Source of the DNA: Nocardioides sp. S-1144
GTDB lineage: Bacteria > Actinomycetota > Actinomycetes > Propionibacteriales > Nocardioidaceae
Assembly: GCF_005954645.2 (NCBI RefSeq)
Contig: NZ_CP040695.2
Coordinates: forward strand, 930,001 to 994,000
Direction of reading: 5' to 3'
Length of the DNA: 64,000 nt
The notes under the pieces were generated by a model, which saw nothing but the letters and a program-made list of their open reading frames with translations, was not told the origin of the DNA and did no database searches. This document shows positions 34,373 through 44,573 of this stretch, in pieces. The first letter of the stretch is position 1; each line of letters begins with the position of its first letter. A program made the position numbers and the translations under genes.

Positions 34373-35212
34373 TCAGGCCTGGCACACCGCACACCAGTAG
34401 ACCGTGCGCGCCGCCATCTCCTCGCGGTGCACGGGCGTGCCGCACCGCCGGCACGGCAGCCCCGCGCGGCCGTAGACGTAGTGCGCGTCGGCGCGGCGCG
34501 GGCGCCCGTGCGGTCGGGCACGGTCGTCGGGCTCGGTGGTGACGATGCGCCCGGCGCGGACGCCGGCGCCCATCAGCACCACCAGGTCGTCCCACATCGC
34601 GGCCCACTCGACGACGTCGAGGTCGCGGCCCGGGCGGTGCGGGTCGACCCCGTGGCGGTACAGCACCTCGGCGCGGTAGACGTTGCCGATCCCGGCCACC
34701 ACCGACTGGTCCATCAGCAGCGCCCCGACGGCGCGCCGGGACCGCGTGATCCGGGCGAGCGCGGGCGAGGGGTCGGCGTCGGGTCGGAGGGGGTCGGGTC
34801 CGAGGCGGGCCAGCAGCAGGTCGCGCTCGGCGTCGGCCATCAGCTCGCAGGCGGTCGGCCCGCGCAGGTCGGCCCACGCGGGCCCCGGCCCGCCGGCGAC
34901 GAGCCGCAGCCGCAGGGCGCCGCGGGGGTCGGGCGGGTCACCGTGCCCGTCGCGCCAGCGGCCGAAGAGCCCGAGGTGCACGTGCAGCCACGGCTCGGCG
35001 TCGAGGAGCGGGTCGCCGGCGACGGTGTCGCGGCTGGCGTAGCGGTGGAAGAGGTGCTTGCCCCACGCGTCGGTCTCCAACAGCCGCCGGCCGTCCAGCC
35101 GCGCGGCGCCGCCCGCGAAGCGGCCCTGCGGGCTGGACGCCGACACCGTGCGGCCGGCGAGGAGCGTGGCGTGGCGGCGGGCCAGGCGGTGGATCGAGTG
35201 GCCTTCGGGCAC
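34373..35212 (-). CDS. Nei/Fpg family DNA glycosylase
   Basis: A 279-residue DNA glycosylase/AP lyase starting MPEGHSIHRLA (catalytic Pro2/Glu3; the PEGH form is Nei-type). Middle helix-two-turn-helix VVAGIGNVYRAEVLYR and a C-terminal zinc finger with CRRCGTPV and YWCAVC ligands. Excises oxidised pyrimidines (endonuclease VIII-like) and nicks by beta/delta elimination. GTG 35212 follows TAGCGT by eight bases. Confidence 0.93.
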   Translation of the reverse strand: MPEGHSIHRLARRHATLLAGRTVSASSPQGRFAGGAARLDGRRLLETDAWGKHLFHRYASRDTVAGDPLLDAEPWLHVHLGLFGRWRDGHGDPPDPRGALRLRLVAGGPGPAWADLRGPTACELMADAERDLLLARLGPDPLRPDADPSPALARITRSRRAVGALLMDQSVVAGIGNVYRAEVLYRHGVDPHRPGRDLDVVEWAAMWDDLVVLMGAGVRAGRIVTTEPDDRARPHGRPRRADAHYVYGRAGLPCRRCGTPVHREEMAARTVYWCAVCQA

Positions 35213-35281
35213 GGGTCGCGACGCTAGTGCGCACCGTGGTCGCGGGTGCTCACCCTCGTGGCGTGCGGGCGCGCGGCGTCC

Positions 35282-35989
35282 TCACACCCGGTCGAGGACG
35301 TCGGGGGCCAGGGTCAGGGTGCCGACCCCCAGCCCGGCCAGGTTCGCGGCCAGCAGGAGCAGGCACCACACGAGCGCCGGCACCCGCGTGAGCCGGGCGA
35401 GCTGGTCGGGGTCGGAGGTGCGGCTGCGGCGGCGTCCGGCCGTGATCAGCTCGAGGACCGGCCGCGGCGCGGCGAGGAGCAGGAGCCAGGCGACCAGGTA
35501 CGCGGCCACCGACTGGGTCTGTGGTCCGGCGTACCAGGTCAGCAGGCCGACGCCGACACCCGCGACGACCAGGACGGCCACGCCGTAGGCGTTGCGGACC
35601 CAGACGAGCAGGGCCAGCAGGAGCAGCAGCAGGAGCCACAGCATCGCCACGCCCCGCCCCGCGGCCAGCAGCAGCGCCGCGCCGACCCCGACCGCCGCGG
35701 GGGCCAGGTAGCCCGCCGCCACGGTGGCGACCATCCCGGGCCCGCTCGGGCGGCCGCGGGAGACGGTGACGCCGGAGGTGTCGGCGTGCAGCCGGATGCC
35801 CTGGAGCCGGCGGCCGACGAGGACGGCGACGACCGCGTGACCGGCCTCGTGGACCACCGTGACGCCGAGCCGCACGTGCGGCCAGGTCGCCGGCAGCAGC
35901 ACCAGGGCCAGCGCCACGACGCCGGTCAGCAGCACCAGGCCGGGCTCGGGCACCGGTTGCACGGCCGAGGCACGGTCCCAGATCTCCAT
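35282..35989 (-). CDS. M50-type membrane metalloprotease-like protein
   Basis: A 235-residue polytopic protein with VVHEAGHAVVAVLVGRRL (HExxH, about residues 46-50) inside the first or second membrane segment, resembling M50B peptidases and related hypothetical membrane proteins. Six or so hydrophobic segments; the usual distal NxxPxxxLDG motif is not visible, so activity is uncertain. Sits between the glycosylase and the Lrp regulator on the same strand. Confidence 0.78.
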   Translation of the reverse strand: MEIWDRASAVQPVPEPGLVLLTGVVALALVLLPATWPHVRLGVTVVHEAGHAVVAVLVGRRLQGIRLHADTSGVTVSRGRPSGPGMVATVAAGYLAPAAVGVGAALLLAAGRGVAMLWLLLLLLLALLVWVRNAYGVAVLVVAGVGVGLLTWYAGPQTQSVAAYLVAWLLLLAAPRPVLELITAGRRRSRTSDPDQLARLTRVPALVWCLLLLAANLAGLGVGTLTLAPDVLDRV

Positions 35990-36014
35990 GCCGGCCAGTG
36001 TGGCGGGCCTCCGG

Positions 36015-37746
<1,732 letters not shown>

Positions 37747-37801
37747 CCGACCCGCGCGCGTGGGTGTGACGCCGGCCGGTCCGGTGTCACACCCACGTCG
37801 T

Positions 37802-37913
37802 CGTGGGGGACCGGTTTCGTGGGGGATCCGCGGCGTCGGGCGTCCCGGTCGTCGGGGATCCCGGTCGTGTGGGATCCCGGTCGTGGGGAACCCCCGACGT
37901 CCGGACCCCCGAC
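37802..37913. repeat. 16-bp tandem repeat array A (7 units)
   Basis: Seven contiguous 16-bp units, e.g. CGTCGGGGATCCCGGT (37850-37865) and CGTGTGGGATCCCGGT, 55 bases after the hppD stop and before the S9 peptidase promoter. The core GGGATC recurs in arrays at 41749, 57441 and 60183. No coding frame is kept and there are no unique spacers. This and 37747-37801 are all that lies between the two genes. Confidence 0.9.
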
Positions 37914-37941
37914 CCTGGTCGGTTCCTCCTAGGGTGCCGGG

Positions 37942-39861
37942 ATGAGCCACGCACTCGAGCCCGAGACGATCTCGTCCCTCTGGTGGCCCTCCGAGCCACG
38001 GCTCTCGCCGGACGGCCGGCGGGTCGTGTGGACGGCGGCGCCCCTCGGTCGCGCGGGCGAGCACGCCGAGCGCAGCCTCTGGGTCGCCGAGGTCGGCGGT
38101 GACGGCGCCGGCCGGCGCTGGACCCGGGGGTTCGAGGACTCCGGCCCGCAGTGGTCACCCGACGGCACGCGGATCGCGTTCCTTTCCGACCGGGCCGAGC
38201 GGGGCACGGCCGGCCTGCACGTGCTCGACGCCACCGGGGGCGAGTCCCGGCCGGTCGCGGTCCGCAAGCGCGACGTCGCGGGGTTCGCGTGGTCCCCGGA
38301 CGGTGCCCGCCTCGCGTTCCTCGCGCCCGACGAGCCCACCCCGGACGACGAGCGCCGCGCCGAGGAGCGCGACGACGCCGACGAGCACGGCGTGGGGTGG
38401 CGCCACCACCGGCTCTGGGTGGTGCCGGCCGACGGTGGCGAGCCGGTCCGGCTCTGGGCGCCGGAACGGCACCTGGGCGACCTGGCCTGGTCGCCGGACG
38501 GCCGGCGGATCGCACTCCTCGCGCAGCGCACCCCACTGACCGAGCACCAGCTCGGCACCGACGTGTGGGTCTTCGTCGTCGGGGCGGGCGACGGCGTCCG
38601 GCTCGCCGCGGCCCACTCCGGCAGCAGCGTCGGCTGGGCCGGCGACGACACCGTCGTGTGGGCCGGCGACCACGAGCCGGAGCCGCAGTGCAGCGGCACG
38701 GCCTGGGCGGTGGCCGCGAGCGGCGGCGCGCTCCGGGTCGTCGGCACGCGGCTCGACGAGGAGCGCTGCACGATCGGCGTCCACCACGCGCCCGACGGGA
38801 CCCGCACCCTGGCGACGGTCGCCGACGGCCTCGACACCCGGCTCAAGTGGCTGGACGCCGCGAGCGGGGTGCGCCGGGTCGCCGTCACCCTCGGCGGCGA
38901 GGTGAGCGGGGCCGCGGTCGTCTCGACGCCCGACGGGCCGGTCGTCGCGGTCGCGGTGCTCGACGGGGGGCTCGCCGGGCGCGTCCTCGCCGGTCGGCCC
39001 GACGCCCTGCGCACCGTCTCCGACCACCACGTCCACCCTGGCGCCGACGGGGCCGCCGTCGTGCTCGGCGACGTCGAGACCCTGGTGTGCACCGCGGCCG
39101 ACGGCACCCGGCTCGACGCCGTCGTGATCCGCCCACCCGGTGGTGGCCGCGGACCGTGGCCGACCGCCGTCCTGGTGCACGGTGGGCCGTACGGCCGGTC
39201 GGGGCGCTGGGCGCACGCCCACCCGCTGGACTGGGGCCAGCTCCTCGCCACCCGGGGCTACGCGGTGGTGATGCCCAACTACCGCGGCAGCCTCGGCCGC
39301 GGCATCGCCTTCGCGACGGCGGCCCGCGGCACGATGGGCAGCATCGAGTGGGACGACGTCCTGACGACGGTCGATGCGGCGGTCGCGGCCGGGATCGCCG
39401 ACCCCGACCGGCTCGGCATCGGCGGGTGGAGCCAGGGCGGCTTCCTCACCGCCTGGGCGGTCACCGCCACCGACCGGTTCAAGGTCGGGGTCATGGGCGC
39501 GGGCGTGAGCGACTGGGGCTGGATGGCCGCGACCAGCGACCTGCCCGACTTCGAGGCGGTGCTGGCCGGGAGCCGGCCGTGGGACGGGCCCGGACCGCAC
39601 CACGCGGCCCTCGGCTCGCCGCTCTCCCACGCCGCCCGCCGCACGACGCCGCTGCTGATCCTGCACGGCAAGGAGGACCTGCGGGTGCCCTACAGCCAGG
39701 CGGTCGCCCTCCACCGCGCCCTGGTCGACCAGCCGGCGCCGGTGGCCCTGGTCGGCTACCCCCGCGAACCGCACGGCATCCGGGAGCGGGCCCACCAGGT
39801 GGACCTGCAGCGGCGCGTCGTCGCGTGGTTCGACCGGCACGTGAGGGGGCTCACTTCTTAG
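37942..39861 (+). CDS. S9 family prolyl oligopeptidase-like peptidase
   Basis: A 639-residue serine peptidase: N-terminal beta-propeller with WSPDG-type blades (about 25-370), then an alpha/beta hydrolase domain with catalytic Ser497 (GGWSQGGF), Asp579 (KEDLRVPY) and His611 (REPHGI), the acylaminoacyl-peptidase/dipeptidyl-peptidase order. No signal peptide, so cytosolic. TAGGGT lies six bases before ATG 37942. The stop (39859-39861) overlaps the IdeR box of the iron operon. Confidence 0.92.
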   Translation: MSHALEPETISSLWWPSEPRLSPDGRRVVWTAAPLGRAGEHAERSLWVAEVGGDGAGRRWTRGFEDSGPQWSPDGTRIAFLSDRAERGTAGLHVLDATGGESRPVAVRKRDVAGFAWSPDGARLAFLAPDEPTPDDERRAEERDDADEHGVGWRHHRLWVVPADGGEPVRLWAPERHLGDLAWSPDGRRIALLAQRTPLTEHQLGTDVWVFVVGAGDGVRLAAAHSGSSVGWAGDDTVVWAGDHEPEPQCSGTAWAVAASGGALRVVGTRLDEERCTIGVHHAPDGTRTLATVADGLDTRLKWLDAASGVRRVAVTLGGEVSGAAVVSTPDGPVVAVAVLDGGLAGRVLAGRPDALRTVSDHHVHPGADGAAVVLGDVETLVCTAADGTRLDAVVIRPPGGGRGPWPTAVLVHGGPYGRSGRWAHAHPLDWGQLLATRGYAVVMPNYRGSLGRGIAFATAARGTMGSIEWDDVLTTVDAAVAAGIADPDRLGIGGWSQGGFLTAWAVTATDRFKVGVMGAGVSDWGWMAATSDLPDFEAVLAGSRPWDGPGPHHAALGSPLSHAARRTTPLLILHGKEDLRVPYSQAVALHRALVDQPAPVALVGYPREPHGIRERAHQVDLQRRVVAWFDRHVRGLTS

Positions 39862-39876
39862 GCAAGCCTTGCCTGC
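39858..39876 (+). promoter_or_regulatory. IdeR/DtxR iron box
   Basis: TTAGGCAAGCCTTGCCTGC, a 19-bp imperfect palindrome matching the IdeR consensus TTAGGTTAGGCTAACCTAA at most dyad positions, 17 bases before the start of the iron-uptake ATPase. It overlaps the S9 gene's stop codon and would cover the operon's -10 region, giving repression when iron is plentiful. Confidence 0.8.
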
Positions 39877-39892
39877 GTTAGAGTCGTCGCCC

Positions 39893-40696
39893 GTGACCAC
39901 CGGACCGGCCCTGCGCGGCGACGACCTCGTCCTCGGCTACCAGCGCCACGTGGTCGTCCACGGGGTCTCGGTCGAGCTGGCCCCCGGCCAGGTCACCGTC
40001 CTGCTCGGGCCCAACGGCAGTGGCAAGTCGACCCTGCTGCGCGCGTTGGCGCGGCTGCACGGCGTCACCTCCGGGAGCGTCTCCCTCGACGGGGAGGACG
40101 CCGCCCCCCTCAACGCCAAGGCGTTCGCCCGCCGGGTCACCCTGCTCTCGCAGTCGCGCCCGCAGCCGTCGGGGCTCGACGTCCGCGACGTCGTCGCCTT
40201 CGGCCGGCACCCGCACCGCGGTCGACTCGCGCCGCTCGGTGCGGCCGACCGGGCCGCGATCGACCGGGCCCTCGAGATCACCGGCACCGCCGTGATGGCC
40301 GGCCGTCCGGTCGACGCCCTGTCGGGCGGGGAGCTGCAGCGGGTCTGGCTGGCGTCCTGCCTGGCGCAGGAGACCGGCGTCCTGCTTCTCGACGAGCCGA
40401 CCAACCACCTCGACCTGCGCTACCAGGTCGAGATCCTCGACCTCGTCCGCGACCTCGCCGACGAGCACGGGACGGCGCTCGGCGTCGTCCTCCACGACCT
40501 CGACCAGGCGGCCTCCGTGGCCGACCGGGTCGTGCTGCTGCAGGACGGCCGCGTCCGTTCCTCCGGCACCCCCGAGGAGGTGCTCGACGCCGACGTCCTC
40601 TCCGACGTCTACGGGCTGCCTCTCAGGACGCGTCGCGACCCCGACACCGGGCTCGTGCGCGTCGAACCACTCACTCGAAGGAAGCGACACCGATGA
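39893..40696 (+). CDS. Iron-siderophore ABC transporter ATPase
   Basis: A 267-residue FepC/FecE-type ATPase: Walker A LGPNGSGKST, signature LSGGELQRVWLA, Walker B LLLDEPTNHLD, H-loop VLHDLDQA. First gene of an iron-regulated operon (IdeR box upstream). GTG 39893 is preferred; an earlier TTG would lie inside the iron box. ATGA overlap (40693-40696) couples it to the binding protein. Confidence 0.93.
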   Translation: MTTGPALRGDDLVLGYQRHVVVHGVSVELAPGQVTVLLGPNGSGKSTLLRALARLHGVTSGSVSLDGEDAAPLNAKAFARRVTLLSQSRPQPSGLDVRDVVAFGRHPHRGRLAPLGAADRAAIDRALEITGTAVMAGRPVDALSGGELQRVWLASCLAQETGVLLLDEPTNHLDLRYQVEILDLVRDLADEHGTALGVVLHDLDQAASVADRVVLLQDGRVRSSGTPEEVLDADVLSDVYGLPLRTRRDPDTGLVRVEPLTRRKRHR

Positions 40697-41748
40697 CCCT
40701 GGCGATGCCCCGCCCGAAGCCCCGCCCCCGCGGCCCCCTCCTCGGAGCCACCGTGGCCCTCGTCCTGGCCGGCACCCTCGCCGCCTGCGGCACCACCGAG
40801 GAGCCGGGGGAGGACGCCGCCGAGCCGGCCGCCGTCGAGACCGAGGAGTGCAGCGACGACGTCGCCACCTCCACCGGCCCGGTCAGCCTCACCGACTCCT
40901 TCGACCGGACCGTCGAGCTCGACCAGCCGGCCGCGCGCGTCGCGGTCCTCGAGTGGCAGCAGATCGAGGACGTCCTCTCGCTGTGCCTGACGCCGGTCGC
41001 CGTGGCCGACGCCGAGGGCTACGGCACCTGGGACACCGCCGAGGCGCTCCCGGACGGCGTCGAGGACGTCGGCGTCCGCGGCGAGCCGAACCTGGACGCC
41101 CTGTTCCGCACCGACCCCGACCTGGTGATCATCGAGGCCTACGCCCCGGACGACGCGATCATCAAGCAGCTCGAGAAGTACGACGTCCCGGTGCTGGCCA
41201 CCAAGGGCGCCGACGGTGCCGACCCGATCGCCCAGATGAAGGCCACCTTCAACCTGATCGCCGAGGCCACCGGCCGCGAGGAGCGCGCCGAGGACGTCCT
41301 CGACGAGTTCGACGCCCACCTCGAGGAGGCCAAGGCGACCGTGGCCGACGCCGACGTGTCCGTGACCGACTTCGTCTACTTCGACGGCTACGTCGACGGC
41401 GGCAACGTGACCCTGCGTCCCTTCGGCCAGGGCTCCTACGTCGGTGAGCTGGGCGAGGAGCTCGGTCTGACCAACGCCTGGACCGGCGAGGTCGACCCCG
41501 CCTACGGGCTCGGCCAGACCGACATCGAGGGGATGACCGCCGCCGGCGACGCGTCGCTGTTCTACACCGGCACCGTCGACCCCGCGGGCGACGTGTTCGC
41601 CGAGCTCGAGAAGAACCCGGTCTGGGCGACCCTCCCCGCCGTCGAGGACGGCCGGGTCAGCGCGTTCCCCGAGGGCATCTGGACCTTCGGTGGCCCGCGG
41701 TCGGGCATGCAGGTCGTCGACGCCTACGTCGACCTGGTCACCGACTGA
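40693..41748 (+). CDS. Iron-siderophore substrate-binding lipoprotein
   Basis: A 351-residue type III binding protein (FepB/FhuD class): signal sequence with lipobox LAAC (Cys at about 32), acidic linker, then the two-lobe domain with PNLDALFRTDPDLVIIEAY. Delivers ferric siderophore to the permease. Length and cluster fit. A 16-bp repeat array (B) starts right after its stop and separates it from the permease gene by about 90 bases. Confidence 0.92.
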   Translation: MTLAMPRPKPRPRGPLLGATVALVLAGTLAACGTTEEPGEDAAEPAAVETEECSDDVATSTGPVSLTDSFDRTVELDQPAARVAVLEWQQIEDVLSLCLTPVAVADAEGYGTWDTAEALPDGVEDVGVRGEPNLDALFRTDPDLVIIEAYAPDDAIIKQLEKYDVPVLATKGADGADPIAQMKATFNLIAEATGREERAEDVLDEFDAHLEEAKATVADADVSVTDFVYFDGYVDGGNVTLRPFGQGSYVGELGEELGLTNAWTGEVDPAYGLGQTDIEGMTAAGDASLFYTGTVDPAGDVFAELEKNPVWATLPAVEDGRVSAFPEGIWTFGGPRSGMQVVDAYVDLVTD

Positions 41749-41828
41749 CCCGGATCCCCGACGACCGGGATCCCGGACGACCGGGATCCCGGACGACCCG
41801 GATCCCCGACGACACCGATCCCCGACGA
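41749..41828. repeat. 16-bp tandem repeat array B (5 units)
   Basis: Five 16-bp units (CCCGGATCCCCGACGA, CCGGGATCCCGGACGA twice, CCCGGATCCCCGACGA, CACCGATCCCCGACGA), beginning directly after the TGA of the binding protein and ending 11 bases before ATG 41840 of the permease. Same family as array A in reverse orientation. It may tune expression within the iron operon. Confidence 0.9.
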
Positions 41829-41839
41829 AACGGACCACG

Positions 41840-43936
41840 ATGGTCGACACCGCCGCCCCGACGAGCACGACGGGCACCCCGGTCGCGCCCGCACCGCTCG
41901 ACACCCGCCGGGTGGTCGGGGCGACCGCGGTCCTGGTCGCGCTGACCGCGACCCTGGTCGTGCTCGCGGGGTGGCACCTGACCCAGGGCACGTCCCGGGT
42001 CGGCGTCGGTGACCTGCTCGACCTGCTGCCGGGTCGCGAGGGCCAGGACGCCGCGCGCGACGTGCTCGTCGGCTCCCGGCTGCCCCGGCTGGCGGCCGGG
42101 CTGGCCGTCGGCTTCGCGCTCGGCGTCGCCGGGGCGCTGTTCCAGTCGGTGGCGCGCAACGCGCTGGCCTCGCCCGACACCCTCGCCGTCACCGCGGGCG
42201 CGTTCCTCGCCGTCACCCTGGTCACGGCGTTCGGCCTGAGCCTCCCGCTGTGGGCCTCGGGCGCGACGGCGTTCGTGGGCGGGCTCGCGGCGGCCGCGCT
42301 CGTGATGGGGCTCGCCGGCGGGCTCGGGACGTCGACCACCCGGCTCGTGCTGGCCGGCTCCGCGGTGGCGCTCGCGCTGAGCGCGGCGACCGCCATGCTG
42401 CTGATCCTCTTCGACGAGGAGACGACCGGGCTGTTCGCGTGGGGGAGCGGGTCGCTGAACCAGCTCGGCCTGCGTGCCTTCCAGCAGGCCGGGCCGCTCA
42501 TCGCGCTGGCCACCGTGGGCGCCGTCCTGCTCTCGCGCCGGCTCGACCTGCTCGGGCTCGGCGACGAGGCCGCCTCCGTGCTCGGCGTGCCGGTGCGCAG
42601 CACCCGCTTCGCCGGGGTCGTCGTCGCCGTCCTGCTGACCGCCTCCGCCGTGACCCTCGCGGGACCGATCGGCTTCGTCGGCCTGGCCGCCCCCGCCATC
42701 GTCCGGCTCCTCGGCGTCCTGGTGCCCGGGCTGCTCCGGCACGTCGTGCTGCTGCCGGCGGCGGGGCTGATGGGTGCCGTCGTCGTCGTCGGCGCTGACG
42801 CGACGGTCCGCGCGGTCATCGGTCCGGAGGAGGCGCTCGCGGTCCCGACCGGTGTCGCCACGACGCTGCTCGGCGCCCTCGTCCTGGTCCTCCTCGCGCG
42901 TCGGCTGCGCGACTCCGGCCCCACCCGGCAGCCGGCCGGCACCGGGATGGGCAGCCGCAGCCGCCGCCGCTTCCTGGTCACCGTGACGGTGGTCGGCGTC
43001 GCCACCGTCGGCGTCGTCCTCCTCGGCCTGCTGGCCGGCTACACCTGGCTCAAGGTCGGCGACCTGTCGCTGTGGTTCGGCGGCGACGCGCCCGCGTTCG
43101 TCAGCTTCGCCCTCGACGAGCGGGCTCCCCGCGTCGCGGCCGCCGTCCTCGCCGGGGGCGGGCTCGCGCTCGCCGGCACCCTGGTCCAGGCGACCTGCCG
43201 CAACCCGCTCGCCGAGCCGGGCATCCTCGGCATCACCGGCGGCGCCGGCGTCGGCGCCGTCCTGGTGGTGACCTCCGACCACAACAGCACCACCGCCATG
43301 CTCCTCGCCGCGACGGCCGGTGCCCTGGTCACCTTCGGGCTCGTCTACGCCCTCGCCTGGCGCAACGGGCTCGACTCCGACCGGCTCGTCCTGGTCGGCA
43401 TCGGCGTCTCCGCGGGCGCCACCGCGCTGACCACCTACCTGCTCGTGCGCTCCAACCCCTTCGACACCCCGCGGGTGTTCACCTGGCTGAGCGGGACGAC
43501 GTACGGTCGCAGCTGGTCGCAGGTCGTGCCGGTGCTCGTCGTGCTGGTGGTCGTGCTGCCGCTGGCCTGGCTGCTGCGGCGCGAGCTCGACCTGCTCGCC
43601 CTCGACGAGGACACCCCGCGCCTGGCCGGGCTGCCGCTGGAGCGCACCCGCCTGGTCGTCCTCGGCGTCTCGGCCCTGCTCTCGGCGGCCTGCGTCTCGG
43701 CCGTCGGGGTGGTCGGGTTCGTGGGTCTGGTCGCGCCGCACGCCGCCCGGGCGCTGGTCGGTGGCCGGCACGCGCGGGTCCTGCCGGTCGCGGTGATGCT
43801 GGGTGCGGTCCTGCTGGGGCTGGCCGACGCGCTCGGGCGCACCGTCATCGCCCCCGCCCAGGTGCCGGCCGGGCTGGTGGTCGCCCTGCTCGGTGCGCCG
43901 TACTTCGTCTACCTGCTGGCCCGCTCGCGCGCCTGA
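41840..43936 (+). CDS. Fused FecCD-type iron-siderophore permease
   Basis: A 698-residue membrane protein with two tandem FecCD halves (about 30-350 and 370-698), each with roughly ten membrane segments and the motif GAxFQ/GxxVQ...NPLAxPdxLG (GALFQSVARNALASPDTLAV; GTLVQATCRNPLAEPGILGI). Fusion replaces the usual two permease subunits, as in FhuB. Works with the ATPase and binding protein upstream. ATG 41840 follows array B by 11 bases. Confidence 0.92.
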   Translation: MVDTAAPTSTTGTPVAPAPLDTRRVVGATAVLVALTATLVVLAGWHLTQGTSRVGVGDLLDLLPGREGQDAARDVLVGSRLPRLAAGLAVGFALGVAGALFQSVARNALASPDTLAVTAGAFLAVTLVTAFGLSLPLWASGATAFVGGLAAAALVMGLAGGLGTSTTRLVLAGSAVALALSAATAMLLILFDEETTGLFAWGSGSLNQLGLRAFQQAGPLIALATVGAVLLSRRLDLLGLGDEAASVLGVPVRSTRFAGVVVAVLLTASAVTLAGPIGFVGLAAPAIVRLLGVLVPGLLRHVVLLPAAGLMGAVVVVGADATVRAVIGPEEALAVPTGVATTLLGALVLVLLARRLRDSGPTRQPAGTGMGSRSRRRFLVTVTVVGVATVGVVLLGLLAGYTWLKVGDLSLWFGGDAPAFVSFALDERAPRVAAAVLAGGGLALAGTLVQATCRNPLAEPGILGITGGAGVGAVLVVTSDHNSTTAMLLAATAGALVTFGLVYALAWRNGLDSDRLVLVGIGVSAGATALTTYLLVRSNPFDTPRVFTWLSGTTYGRSWSQVVPVLVVLVVVLPLAWLLRRELDLLALDEDTPRLAGLPLERTRLVVLGVSALLSAACVSAVGVVGFVGLVAPHAARALVGGRHARVLPVAVMLGAVLLGLADALGRTVIAPAQVPAGLVVALLGAPYFVYLLARSRA

Positions 43937-44003
43937 CCCGGGCCGCCACCCATCCGATCCGGCGGCGGCGGCGAACCACTCCGGACCGGGGTCGGGCCAG
44001 CAT

Positions 44004-44020
44004 GGGGCCGGTCCGGCCCC
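44004..44020 (+). terminator. Possible terminator of the iron operon
   Basis: GGGGCCG-GTC-CGGCCCC, a perfect 7-bp hairpin, 68 bases after the permease stop; an outer GACCGGGG/CCCCGGTC pairing (43984-43991 with 44017-44024) is an alternative fold. No T run. The 43937-44051 gap holds nothing else. Confidence 0.4.
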
Positions 44021-44051
44021 GGTCACCGCCGTGCGGTGTGAGGATGCAGCC

Positions 44052-44573
44052 ATGCCGACCTACGTCGCCTTCCTGCGGGCCATCAACCTGGGCGCGACCC
44101 GGAAGTTCCCGAAGGAGGCCATCGTCGCCGCCACCGGGGCGGCCGGCTTCGACGACGTCGCGACCCACATCAACACCGGCAACGTGCGGCTCTCGACCCG
44201 GATGCGGTCGCGGACCCGGGTCGAGGACGCCCTCGAGCGGGCCTACGCCGCCGACCGCGGCTTCGAGGTGCCGACGATCGCCTACCGGACCGACGAGCTG
44301 CGCGCCGTCGTGGCCGACGCCGACGGCTTCGGCCACGACGCCCAGCACTACGTGTGGCTGCTCAAGCAGGAGCCGAGCGCCGCGCTCCGGGAGCAGCTCG
44401 AGGCCCTGTCCACCGCCGACGAGCGGGTCGGGGTGTCCGAGCGCGCGGTGCACCTGATGGTCGCGTCCGGCTTCCTCGACGCCCGGCTGCTTCGGCCGAT
44501 CGAGAAGGCGGTCGGCGTCGCGACCAACCGCAACGTCACGGTGCTGCGGGCTCTGGTGCAGAAGTGGTGCTGA
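44052..44573 (+). CDS. DUF1697 protein
   Basis: A 173-residue DUF1697 protein: MPTYVAFLRAINLGATRK and the block THINTGNVRLST are the family's conserved N-terminus. Cytoplasmic, function unknown. GAGGAT is six bases before ATG 44052. The 3' end overlaps the convergent MFS gene by 38 bases. Confidence 0.88.
   Translation: MPTYVAFLRAINLGATRKFPKEAIVAATGAAGFDDVATHINTGNVRLSTRMRSRTRVEDALERAYAADRGFEVPTIAYRTDELRAVVADADGFGHDAQHYVWLLKQEPSAALREQLEALSTADERVGVSERAVHLMVASGFLDARLLRPIEKAVGVATNRNVTVLRALVQKWC

Noticed and set aside
39869..39892. TTG 39869 as start of the iron ABC ATPase
   Set aside because: It lies inside the IdeR box, downstream of which transcription must begin; GTG 39893 gives a normal N-terminus.
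44004..44024. A regulatory operator for the DUF1697 gene
   Set aside because: The hairpin is GC-only and directly follows the iron operon, so a terminator role is more likely; no regulator is nearby.
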